Assembly (NCBI GenBank): GCA_003141915.1
Contig: PLNY01000147.1
Span: 1-7,646 of the forward strand
Direction: 5' to 3'
Length of the DNA stretch: 7,646 nt
DNA from: Anaerolineae bacterium
GTDB taxonomy: Bacteria > Chloroflexota > Anaerolineae > Anaerolineales > Villigracilaceae
Shown: in pieces, positions 1 through 6,262 of the stretch
Numbering within the stretch: the first letter of the stretch is position 1
Layout of the letters: each line of letters begins with the position of its first letter
Made by a program: the position numbers and the translations under genes
Notes under the pieces: model-generated
What the model was told of the DNA's origin: nothing
Database searches by the model: none
What the model saw: the letters and a program-made list of their open reading frames with translations, nothing else

Positions 1-367
1 GCCGTTTGCGGCAATTGGTTTCATCATCGCCGGTCTGGTTTCGATGGGCATGCCCGGCTTTTCCGGTTTCATCGCGGAGTTCCCGATCTTCCTCGGCGTT
101 TGGCAATCGCAATGGCTGGTGGCTGTGATCGCCAGCATTTCCATTGTTGTCACCGCGGCGTACATCATGATTAATATCCGCAAGGTTTTCTTTGGGGATA
201 TGCCGGAAAAACTCGAAGGTCACATGACCGACATCACGGTATTGGATAAAGTTGCCATCACTACACTTTGTTTACTGATGATTGTCATTGGTTTGTTCCC
301 ATCAGTGATTGTCCCAATGGTGCAAACAGGAGTGACACACATCCTGAACTTGCTGGGAGTTGCATAA
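1..367 (+). CDS. nuoM: NADH-quinone oxidoreductase subunit M (NuoM), C-terminal part
   Basis: This is the 3' end of a gene that begins before the window. The reading frame is open from base 2 and gives the last 121 residues. NuoM is one of the three large antiporter-like, proton-translocating membrane subunits of respiratory complex I. The stretch GMPGFSGFIAEFPIFLG, near the start of the visible part, matches the conserved helix of the NuoM family, with the Glu that replaces the Lys found at this point in NuoL and NuoN. It is followed by a membrane segment (WLVAVIASISIVVTAAYI), the polar linker IRKVFFGDMPEKLEG and a last hydrophobic helix (LLMIVIGLFPSVIVPMV), which is the usual C-terminal layout. 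The stop codon directly abuts the nuoN start, so the two are translated together. The ATG at 44 is an internal Met, not the start. Confidence 0.95.
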   Translation, partial: PFAAIGFIIAGLVSMGMPGFSGFIAEFPIFLGVWQSQWLVAVIASISIVVTAAYIMINIRKVFFGDMPEKLEGHMTDITVLDKVAITTLCLLMIVIGLFPSVIVPMVQTGVTHILNLLGVA

Positions 368-1816
368 ATGTTTACGTCTGTGGCTTATCTTTCCATTCTC
401 CCCGAAATCCTGATACTGATCCTCGGTGTGATTTTGCTCATCGTCGAGCCATTTTTGAAAGAGGAACGACGCCGTAATCTTGGCTGGTTAACGGCAGGCG
501 GTTTGCTCATCATTTTGGTAGTTAGTCTTTTGGTGGGTCGCCCCGGCGATCCGGCGATGACATTTGGGAACACGATTCGTTTCGATTGGCTCGGTTTTTT
601 CTTCGAGATGCTTTTTATTTTTGGCGCGGGCATAACTGCGCTCTTCTTGATGGATCATGAAAAAGTTGGTCGACGCGGCGAGGTATATGTTCTGTTGCTC
701 GCATCAACCATCGGCATGAGTCTGATGTCTTCCGCCGCCGACCTGATTATGCTTTACCTTGCCATCGAAACGACATCTATTCCGCTTTATGTTTTGGCGG
801 GGTTCATGCTTTCGGATGACCGTTCGACCGAGGCGGGCTTTAAATATTTATTATTTGGTGCGATGACATCGGCGGTCATGCTTTATGGATTTAGCTTGTT
901 GTATGGATTTACCGGAACCACGAATCTTTATGCTCTCGCCGATGCGTTCAAAGCCGGACAAATAACGGCTCCCGTTATGTTTGGTGTGATCATCCTCCTG
1001 ATCGTTGGACTCAGCTTCAAGGTCTCGATTGTTCCGTTCCACTTCTGGGCGCCCGATGTGTACGAAGGCGCGCCAACGCCCATTTCGGGTTTCCTTTCGA
1101 CTGCATCCAAAGCCGCGGGCTTTCTTGTGATTGCTCGTCTGTTCCTTGTAGTGTTCCACGATTTCACAATTGACTGGATGTCAGCTTTTGCAGTGCTTTC
1201 AGCCGTGACCATGACGGTTGGTAACCTGCTGGCGTTGCCGCAGAAAAATATCAAGAGAATGCTGGCTTATTCTTCCATTGCGCATGCCGGTTATGCCATG
1301 ATCGGTATTGTTGCGGTTTCAAAGCTTGGAATTGCCAGCGTGGTTTTCTATATGGCGGCTTATATCGTGACCAACCTCGCCGCCTTCGGAGTCGTCGTAG
1401 CAGTGGGGCGCGTTGTCGGCTCGGATGATTATGATGCTTATAAAGGATTAAGCCGTCGTTCGCCTTTATTGGGATTGATCATGTTGGCCGCGTTTCTGTC
1501 GCTGGCGGGGATGCCGCCTTTCGCCGGGTTCGTTGCGAAGGTTTTTGTATTTGCGGCGGGTGTCCAGGCTGGTTTTGTCTGGCTAGTTGTCGTTGGTATC
1601 CTGAATTCGATCATCGGAGTGTATTACTATTTGAATGTCATGAAGTATGTTTATCTGTATCGTTTGGAGAACGAAGATGAAGACAAACAACCGATATCCT
1701 TGACGCGTCCCTACGCGATTGCGCTGATCGTGTTGGTGCTCGGCGTAATTTTGCTCGGCACGGTTTTTGCTCCATGGTTTGGTTATTCCAACGCGGCGGC
1801 TTTGAATCTCTTTTAG
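368..1816 (+). CDS. nuoN: NADH-quinone oxidoreductase subunit N (NuoN)
   Basis: This is a complete 482-residue integral membrane protein, a normal length for NuoN, the antiporter-like complex I subunit that is usually the last gene of nuo operons. It belongs to the proton-translocating Mrp-antiporter-like family (proton_antipo_M). Conserved polar residues of the proton path are present: Glu134 in the LAIETTSIPLYVLAG helix, Lys218 in SFKVSIVPFHFWAPD, Lys248 in the STASKAAGF helix and Lys391 in GMPPFAGFVAKVFVF. The signature PFHFWAPDVYEGAPTP lies at about 223-238. Around 13-14 hydrophobic segments span the chain, and the C-terminus is short. The ATG start at 368 directly follows the nuoM TAA, and a GGGAG ribosome-binding site at 355-359 lies inside nuoM with an 8-base spacer, indicating coupled translation. 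A 161-base gap follows before the ATPase genes. Confidence 0.97.
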   Translation: MFTSVAYLSILPEILILILGVILLIVEPFLKEERRRNLGWLTAGGLLIILVVSLLVGRPGDPAMTFGNTIRFDWLGFFFEMLFIFGAGITALFLMDHEKVGRRGEVYVLLLASTIGMSLMSSAADLIMLYLAIETTSIPLYVLAGFMLSDDRSTEAGFKYLLFGAMTSAVMLYGFSLLYGFTGTTNLYALADAFKAGQITAPVMFGVIILLIVGLSFKVSIVPFHFWAPDVYEGAPTPISGFLSTASKAAGFLVIARLFLVVFHDFTIDWMSAFAVLSAVTMTVGNLLALPQKNIKRMLAYSSIAHAGYAMIGIVAVSKLGIASVVFYMAAYIVTNLAAFGVVVAVGRVVGSDDYDAYKGLSRRSPLLGLIMLAAFLSLAGMPPFAGFVAKVFVFAAGVQAGFVWLVVVGILNSIIGVYYYLNVMKYVYLYRLENEDEDKQPISLTRPYAIALIVLVLGVILLGTVFAPWFGYSNAAALNLF

Positions 1817-1894
1817 TGGTGAAGCACAGACAGGGCAGGCTTTTTTGACAGTTCGCCTTTGAGTTTTGAGCGAAGCGCCATTCCTCTATCACTC

Positions 1895-1910
1895 TGTCAG
1901 ATTTCTGACA
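1895..1910. repeat. Perfect 6-bp inverted repeat upstream of the ATPase promoter
   Basis: TGTCAG and CTGACA are exact reverse complements separated by ATTT. The repeat ends two bases before the predicted -35 box. It could be a protein-binding site or a small RNA hairpin at the end of nuo transcripts. The stem is short and the T-run of a normal intrinsic terminator is missing, so the role is unknown. Confidence 0.45.
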
Positions 1911-1911
1911 C

Positions 1912-1940
1912 TTGATTATTGTAAACTTTTAACTTACAAT
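1912..1940 (+). promoter_or_regulatory. Predicted sigma-70-type promoter of the V/A-ATPase operon
   Basis: A -35 box TTGATT (1912-1917, 4 of 6 matches to TTGACA) and a -10 box TACAAT (1935-1940, 5 of 6 matches to TATAAT) are separated by the ideal 17 bases. Transcription would start near 1947, giving a leader of about 30 bases before the ATG at 1978, with GGAGAAG (1964-1970) as ribosome-binding site. It lies in the only sizeable non-coding gap of the window and in an AT-rich patch, which supports the call. No transcript evidence is available here. Confidence 0.65.
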
Positions 1941-1941
1941 A
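1917..1941. promoter_or_regulatory. Operator-like inverted repeat over the -10 region
   Basis: TATTGTAA (1917-1924) and TTACAATA (1934-1941) are exact reverse complements with a 9-base spacer. The repeat fills the promoter spacer and contains the -10 box in its right arm. A dimeric regulator bound here would compete with RNA polymerase, so repression is the natural guess. The regulator is not identified. The arms faintly resemble redox-sensing Rex sites (TTGTGA-type arms) but the spacing does not fit well. AT-rich promoter DNA can give such symmetry by chance. Confidence 0.45.
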
Positions 1942-1977
1942 TTGCTCACTTAATAACAAGCTTGGAGAAGCCAAACG

Positions 1978-2289
1978 ATGAATGAGAAACTTATCCAGCA
2001 AGTACTTGATATTGAAAAGCAGGCCCAAGAGATTCACGATATCGCTGTTCGTGAGGCTCAACAATTGCCTGTACAAGCCGAACAAGAGGCGCAGACCTTG
2101 ATCGAAAAGACCCGCGTTGAGGCACAAGCCAGGGCTCGGGAACTTGTGGCACAGGCTCAAGCTAAGGAGGAAACCGCTCGTATAATCGCTGAAGCCGAAG
2201 AAAAGAACCGGCAGTTGGAAACAGCGGCCAAGAATAACTTTGACCGGGCAGTCAATTACATTCTTGATCGTGTTGTGAGCGGAAAATAG
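1978..2289 (+). CDS. atpH: V/A-type ATPase peripheral stalk subunit H (also called G or NtpF)
   Basis: This 103-residue protein is nearly all charged helix: Ala, Glu, Gln, Lys and Arg dominate from residue 8 to 88 in a heptad-like pattern, with no membrane segment. The C-terminal piece NFDRAVNYILDRVVSGK (87-103) resembles the end of the H/G stalk family, where the helix terminates near the catalytic head. In V/A-ATPases this subunit pairs with subunit E in a right-handed coiled coil that holds the A3B3 head against the membrane subunit I. Length fits the family (about 100-120 residues). It is the first gene after the promoter, with GGAGAAG 7 bases before the ATG, and only 3 bases separate its stop from the next gene. 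Coiled-coil proteins are hard to assign on sequence alone, and the operon position does much of the work. The name atpH here is the V/A-type name, not the F-type delta subunit. Confidence 0.87.
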   Translation: MNEKLIQQVLDIEKQAQEIHDIAVREAQQLPVQAEQEAQTLIEKTRVEAQARARELVAQAQAKEETARIIAEAEEKNRQLETAAKNNFDRAVNYILDRVVSGK

Positions 2290-2292
2290 TTT

Positions 2293-3378
2293 ATGTCAGG
2301 CGGCGTTTCAGCATACGCGGCGATCAGCTCGCGAGTAAGGGCAATGTACGCAAATTTGCTCACACCGCAGGATGTCTTGCAGTTAAGCGAGGCATCCGAC
2401 TTCTCGTCGTTATTTGGCTTACTCAAAAATACTGCCTATGGACCTTATCTTGACAGTCTCAAGGATAAGGATATTGCTCCGAAACGCGCGATCATCCAGA
2501 TCAAAAGAAAATTGGCTGCTTCCTATAATAGTGTGATTCAGATGACGCCGGTCGAGACTCGTCCATTGGTGAAAGAGTTGTATCGTTATTTTGAATTAGG
2601 CAACTTAAAGGCGATCTTGCGCGGACTTGTAACGGTCTCCGTTGGGAATTCGGAAACGACTCTGTGGGATCGAGTGCGTGAAGTGCTTTTTCCTCTTGGA
2701 TCAGACACTGTGCTACCTGCTCAGGCAATGATCGAATCGGGCAGCGTAACCTCGGCTGTCGATTTATTGCACGGAACACCTTATGAGGAAGCCTTATCCT
2801 TCGCGATGAAAAGATACTCGGCAGAACAGAATCTGTTTCCGCTTGAAGTAGCCCTGGATTTGAGTCACTGGCGCCGCTTGTGGTCGCAAGCAGGAAAACT
2901 GACAGGGCAAGACCATCAGTATGGTGCGAAGATCATCGGTTCGTTGCTGGATATGAATAATCTCATGTGGGCGATACGTTACCGGGTTTATTACAAACTT
3001 TCCGAAGAGGAGATCATCAACTATACTCTGCCCTTTGGATATCGAGTCCATGATTCAGATATTCGAGCCATCGCGGCGGGAGCGGACATTGCCCCGATCG
3101 TCATGCGTATCTATCCGATGATTGGCGATGTTAATGTTATGTTTGAGGAACCTCAGGCCGGGTTACCTAAATTGGAGTTCCAATTGAAGCGTCAGCTCAT
3201 GAACCAATGCTTGTCGGCTTTTGTGGGAAGCCCATTCCATATCGGAATCCCGCTTGCTTTTCTGGTGATGAGCGATCTCGAAGTGCAGGACCTGACCGTT
3301 CTGATCGAAGCAAAGTCTTCGAACATGCCGGACGATGAATATCGCCCGTTTTTGTTGAAACCCACTCTGCTCAACTAG
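2293..3378 (+). CDS. atpC: V/A-type ATPase subunit C (AC39/d family, central stalk connector)
   Basis: This 361-residue soluble protein is of the vATP-synt_AC39 family, the funnel-shaped piece that sits on the K ring and couples it to the D-F central shaft. Family marks are the N-terminal YAAISSRVRAMYANLLT (8-24), the LYRYFELGNLKAILRG block (96-111), a second related block DMNNLMWAIRYRVYYKL (220-236) and the C-terminal SPFHIGIPLAFLVMSDLEV (313-331) leading to a run like EAKSSNMPDDEYRPFL. Repetition of the Asn-Leu...Arg blocks reflects the known internal three-fold build of the family. It is somewhat longer than the Thermus protein (about 320 residues). The ATG at 2293 lies 3 bases after the H stop, with a weak AGCGGA site inside the H gene, suggesting coupled translation. 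Its place directly after H is unusual, as C usually lies between E and F. Confidence 0.93.
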   Translation: MSGGVSAYAAISSRVRAMYANLLTPQDVLQLSEASDFSSLFGLLKNTAYGPYLDSLKDKDIAPKRAIIQIKRKLAASYNSVIQMTPVETRPLVKELYRYFELGNLKAILRGLVTVSVGNSETTLWDRVREVLFPLGSDTVLPAQAMIESGSVTSAVDLLHGTPYEEALSFAMKRYSAEQNLFPLEVALDLSHWRRLWSQAGKLTGQDHQYGAKIIGSLLDMNNLMWAIRYRVYYKLSEEEIINYTLPFGYRVHDSDIRAIAAGADIAPIVMRIYPMIGDVNVMFEEPQAGLPKLEFQLKRQLMNQCLSAFVGSPFHIGIPLAFLVMSDLEVQDLTVLIEAKSSNMPDDEYRPFLLKPTLLN

Positions 3379-3430
3379 GGCTTTGGCGTTTTGGATAAGT
3401 GATTGCATCGGCAATTTTATTAATTTGCAT

Positions 3431-3434
3431 GGAG
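3431..3434 (+). promoter_or_regulatory. Ribosome-binding site that fixes the start of subunit I
   Basis: GGAG lies 5 bases before the ATG at 3440. An alternative in-frame TTG at 3383 would add 19 residues (AFWISDCIGN...) that do not look like a subunit I N-terminus, and its only SD-like sequence (AGGG) is 2 bases away, which is too close. The ATG at 3440 is therefore preferred. Confidence 0.8.
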
Positions 3435-3439
3435 ATGAT

Positions 3440-5416
3440 ATGTTCTTTCCGGAAGCAATGAATGAAGTTCAATTGATTGTGCCATCCAAGGATCTTTTGG
3501 CTGTAACGAATGTTTTGGGAAGCCGCGGAGTGTTTCACCAGATTGACAGCACCTATTTAGGGGTAAATTCAGGGCCGAACACCTGGCAGGAAAAGGCTGC
3601 CAGATGTTCCGCGCTGGAACGCCGCATTCAAGGGGTTTTGCAGATCTTGAGTCTCAAAGAGGAATATTTCGAATCGTCTGGTTTTGATTCGGAAGATTTG
3701 GATATGATGCGGTTTGCCATAGAAAGCATCGAGGCGGACGTCAAGGCGACCAGCGATCAATGGGCGAACGAAAAGAAAAGACTGGAACAACTGGAAAGCC
3801 AGCTTCGTCAATTGGAACCGATCGCCGATATCAATGTCGAGGTGGGTTCATTTCAGAATTCCAGATATTTATATTCGATACTGGGCATTATTCCTGCGTC
3901 GAACATAAGTAGACTGGAAACCAGTTTGTCGAGAGTTCCACACGTACTCTTTACTTTAAAGGAGGATGTCCACAAGCCGGTCGTGTGGATCTTGGCCCGG
4001 CGCAGTAATTCCGATATGATCGACCGCGCGGTCAAAAGTGCGTATTTGAATCCTCTCGCTCTGCCGGAAAAATTCGAAGGGACCCCGGCAAAAGTCGCCG
4101 AATCGATTCGCGTGGAGATCGAATCAACAAAACGAAAAATATCCGATCTTGATGATGCTTTGGTAAAATTGGCTAATATCCACAAGAGCGAACTGTATAA
4201 ATTATTGTGGAACGTTCATGTTAACCGAATGATGGCAGAAGCCATTGCTCGATTTGGTCAGCTTCGTCATACCTATGTGGTGGTTGGCTGGGTTCCGACT
4301 TCGGATTTGCCATCTTTGACTCAGCGGTTAAAAAATGTGTCCAAAGAAATCCTGATCGAAGCAATGCCGATGGCGCGTGCCGGACATCCCTCGAACGTTC
4401 CAGTTGCGCTGCACAACCCGGGGCTTCTTCGACCGTTTGAAATGCTGGTCAACACCTACGCACGGCCCCGATATGAGGAAATTGATCCGACCGTTTTGAT
4501 CGCACTGACCTTCCCATTGCTTTTCGGAGCGATGTTCGGCGATGTAGGTCATGGGCTGATGCTCGCCGCCATTGGCTGGTTGTTATCCAGCAAAAAGATA
4601 AAAGCCTTGCGCGGGATGGCAAGTTTGGGTGGTCTCATGACCGCTTGCGGTCTGTTTGGCGCAATTTTTGGATTTTTGTTTGGCAGTGTTTTTGCATTTG
4701 AAGATGTTCTGCCAGAAAATCCTTTTTTCAAACAATTCTTCTGGATGAAACCTTTAGAGAACATAATCGAGACGCTGGGAATCGCTGTCGGCTTGGGAAT
4801 TGCGTTGCTCAGCATCGGGTTACTGCTCAATCTTTATAACGCGATTCGGGCGCGCGATTGGGCCCGATTCTTTTTCGATCCGAACGGTCTCGCCGGTTTG
4901 ATCTTGTATTGGTCATTGCTCGGGTTGATTGCAAGTATTTTCATCCATGGTTTTCCAATCCCCTGGCCGGTATTTGTGATCTTGATCGTTCTCGGCGCTC
5001 TGGCGAGTGTGGCTTTATCAGAGCCTTTGAAGCGCTTGGTCGAGGGGTACCGACCTTTGATTGAAGGCGGAGTCGGCATCTATATTGTTCAGACTTTCTT
5101 CGAGTTACTGGAAAAATTTATCAGTATGTTCAGTAATACAATGTCTTTTGTCCGCGTCGGGGCGTTTGCGGTGGCACACGCCGGTTTCTGTTTGGCGGTC
5201 TTTGTCTTTGCCGGGCTGGCGAGCGGAGGGACAAATACTGGATTTGGTTATTGGGCCATGGTCGTGGCGGGAAATATCGGTGTTGTGCTTTTCGAGGGTT
5301 TCATCGTCAGTATTCAAACCATGCGTTTACATTACTATGAATTCTTCAGTAAATTCTTTACGGGCGGCGGCTTGCCTTATGAGCCATTGGCTCTTCCCGG
5401 CGCACAGAAGAACTAA
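3440..5416 (+). CDS. atpI: V/A-type ATPase membrane subunit I (a-subunit, stator)
   Basis: From the preferred ATG the protein has 658 residues, close to the Thermus and Enterococcus homologues. The first 330 or so residues are the cytosolic arm that binds the peripheral stalks: a start MFFPEAMNEVQLIVPSKD typical of the family, then coiled-coil stretches around 60-130 and 215-265. The remainder is membrane-embedded with about seven to eight helices. It begins with the signature FPLLFGAMFGDVGHGL (358-373) and ends with RLHYYEFFSKFF (629-640). Arg572 in SFVRVGAFAVAHAG and Arg629 in QTMRLHYYEFF match the two conserved arginines of V/A-type stators that line the ion path opposite the ring glutamate. 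Glu619 also lies in the last helix. The protein forms the two half-channels through which ions reach subunit K. A 61-base gap separates it from C and a 43-base gap from K. Confidence 0.96.
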   Translation: MFFPEAMNEVQLIVPSKDLLAVTNVLGSRGVFHQIDSTYLGVNSGPNTWQEKAARCSALERRIQGVLQILSLKEEYFESSGFDSEDLDMMRFAIESIEADVKATSDQWANEKKRLEQLESQLRQLEPIADINVEVGSFQNSRYLYSILGIIPASNISRLETSLSRVPHVLFTLKEDVHKPVVWILARRSNSDMIDRAVKSAYLNPLALPEKFEGTPAKVAESIRVEIESTKRKISDLDDALVKLANIHKSELYKLLWNVHVNRMMAEAIARFGQLRHTYVVVGWVPTSDLPSLTQRLKNVSKEILIEAMPMARAGHPSNVPVALHNPGLLRPFEMLVNTYARPRYEEIDPTVLIALTFPLLFGAMFGDVGHGLMLAAIGWLLSSKKIKALRGMASLGGLMTACGLFGAIFGFLFGSVFAFEDVLPENPFFKQFFWMKPLENIIETLGIAVGLGIALLSIGLLLNLYNAIRARDWARFFFDPNGLAGLILYWSLLGLIASIFIHGFPIPWPVFVILIVLGALASVALSEPLKRLVEGYRPLIEGGVGIYIVQTFFELLEKFISMFSNTMSFVRVGAFAVAHAGFCLAVFVFAGLASGGTNTGFGYWAMVVAGNIGVVLFEGFIVSIQTMRLHYYEFFSKFFTGGGLPYEPLALPGAQKN

Positions 5417-5447
5417 AATACTATTGCCATAACCTTCTATTTCATAC

Positions 5448-5453
5448 AAGGAG
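5448..5453 (+). promoter_or_regulatory. Strong ribosome-binding site of subunit K
   Basis: AAGGAG lies 6 bases before the ATG at 5460, within an A-rich, weakly structured leader (5417-5459). It is the best Shine-Dalgarno match in the window. This fits the need for many copies of the ring subunit per enzyme. Confidence 0.8.
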
Positions 5454-5459
5454 AAAAAG

Positions 5460-5897
5460 ATGTTCAAAATTGTTATCGTGATCTTCGCAACAATTATCCC
5501 TCTCGCACCCATGGTTGCCTATTTGCTCAACCACTTCGGCAAGGACCCGCTGAGAACCACCAAGAATCTCGTGCTGGCGTTTAAAAGCTATAATGCCATG
5601 ATCGTTTTGATGGTGATAGGCGGCGGTTTGGTCTGGCTGTTTTCGCCTCAGACAGTTTTGGCGGCTGGATTGACCCTGCGCTCTACACCAGATACGTACG
5701 CATCTTTAGCTGCTGGAATTTCGGCTGGTCTCGGCTCAGTGGGCGCGGGCATCGCTGTGAGCGGCACTGGCGCGGCGGCGATTGGCGCAGTCGCCGAGAA
5801 GCCGGACTTCCTCGGCAGGTCGCTTATCTTCGTTGGTCTTGCAGAAGGTATTGCCATCTACGGTCTGCTCATTGCATTTCTCGTTCTGTACACGTAG
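5460..5897 (+). CDS. atpK: V/A-type ATPase subunit K (c-ring proteolipid) with N-terminal extension
   Basis: This 145-residue membrane protein carries one standard c-subunit hairpin in its C-terminal half. Helix one is a glycine/alanine-rich stretch (about 82-110: AAGISAGLGSVGAGIAVSG...), then the cytosolic loop AEKPDFLGR, then the second helix IFVGLAEGIAIYGLLIAFL with the ion-binding Glu129. Several K subunits form the rotor ring. The residue after the Glu is Gly rather than Ser/Thr, and the first helix has no Gln, which suggests H+ rather than Na+ (inference). The first 68 residues are unusual: two more hydrophobic segments (3-23 and 46-62) flank a basic loop (NHFGKDPLRTTKNLVLAFK), and a signal-peptidase-like V66-L67-A68 follows. 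Thermus has a shorter leader and Enterococcus has two full hairpins. The extension could be a cleaved leader or retained helices. The start is secured by AAGGAG, and subunit F starts 6 bases downstream. Confidence 0.93.
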   Translation: MFKIVIVIFATIIPLAPMVAYLLNHFGKDPLRTTKNLVLAFKSYNAMIVLMVIGGGLVWLFSPQTVLAAGLTLRSTPDTYASLAAGISAGLGSVGAGIAVSGTGAAAIGAVAEKPDFLGRSLIFVGLAEGIAIYGLLIAFLVLYT

Positions 5898-5903
5898 GAA
5901 AAG

Positions 5904-6209
5904 ATGAAGGTTCTAGTTATTGGTCGCCCCGAGGCTGTATTGGGATTCTCCCTTGCGGGTGTTCATGGCCAGGCAGTGACGACGCCTGATGAGGTCAATC
6001 AGGCTCTTGACAATGCTTTAGCAGCGAAGGATATTGGGATCATTTTGGTGATTCAGGATGTTGCCAAGCTGGTTCAAGCTCGGATGGATGATCTAAAATT
6101 GCACAGCACGATTCCGCTGGTAGTTGAGATTCCATCGCCGGAAGGTGTATCACCGGATGAGCCTTCCCTGGGTGATGTGGTCCTTCGGGCAATTGGCATC
6201 AAGTTGTGA
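5904..6209 (+). CDS. atpF: V/A-type ATPase subunit F (central stalk)
   Basis: This is a 101-residue soluble alpha/beta protein of the ATP-synt_F family, of normal length. Visible family features are the first strand MKVLVIGRPEAV, the GFSLAGV turn at 14-20, the alternating strand/helix pattern through GIILVIQDVAKLV, and the segment PLVVEIPSPEG near residues 71-81, characteristic of subunit F. F binds subunit D in the rotating central shaft and can move its C-terminal helix to change activity. Its ribosome-binding site (AGGA, 5896-5899) overlaps the stop codon of K, so it is probably translated with K. In most related operons F lies after C and just before A, whereas here it comes between K and E. 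The name is the V/A-type one, not the F-type b subunit. Confidence 0.93.
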   Translation: MKVLVIGRPEAVLGFSLAGVHGQAVTTPDEVNQALDNALAAKDIGIILVIQDVAKLVQARMDDLKLHSTIPLVVEIPSPEGVSPDEPSLGDVVLRAIGIKL

Positions 6210-6262
6210 TTCCTTCCTGGCTGCCTTTTTGTGGATAGGTGAAATGGATTGGTAATTAAGTT

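Noticed and set aside
1845..1850. Perfect TTGACA that could be a -35 box of another promoter
   Set aside because: At 16-19 bases downstream there is only GC-rich GAGCGAAG, with no -10-like sequence.
1817..1880. Intrinsic terminator after nuoN, using the T6 run at 1841-1846 or the TTCGC/GCGAA repeat (1852-1874)
   Set aside because: Only a 4-bp AAGC/GCTT pairing precedes the T-run, and the 5-bp TTCGC/GCGAA stem has a 13-base loop and no T-run after it.
1638..2160. Minus-strand open frames across the nuoN-ATPase gap
   Set aside because: They are mostly antisense to nuoN and subunit H, have no ribosome-binding site I can recognise, and their compositions are not protein-like. They are shadows of the real genes.
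3402..3420. Small hairpin ATTGC-ATCG-GCAAT followed by T-rich sequence between C and I
   Set aside because: The stem is five pairs with only two G-C pairs, too weak for a terminator, and lies inside an operon whose genes must be expressed together.
3383..3439. TTG start giving a 677-residue subunit I
   Set aside because: The added 19 residues do not resemble a subunit I N-terminus, the only upstream SD-like sequence is too close, and the ATG at 3440 has GGAG at ideal spacing.
5380..5425. Internal promoter before K (TTGGCT with TAAAAT)
   Set aside because: Spacing is about 21 bases and the -35 match is poor.
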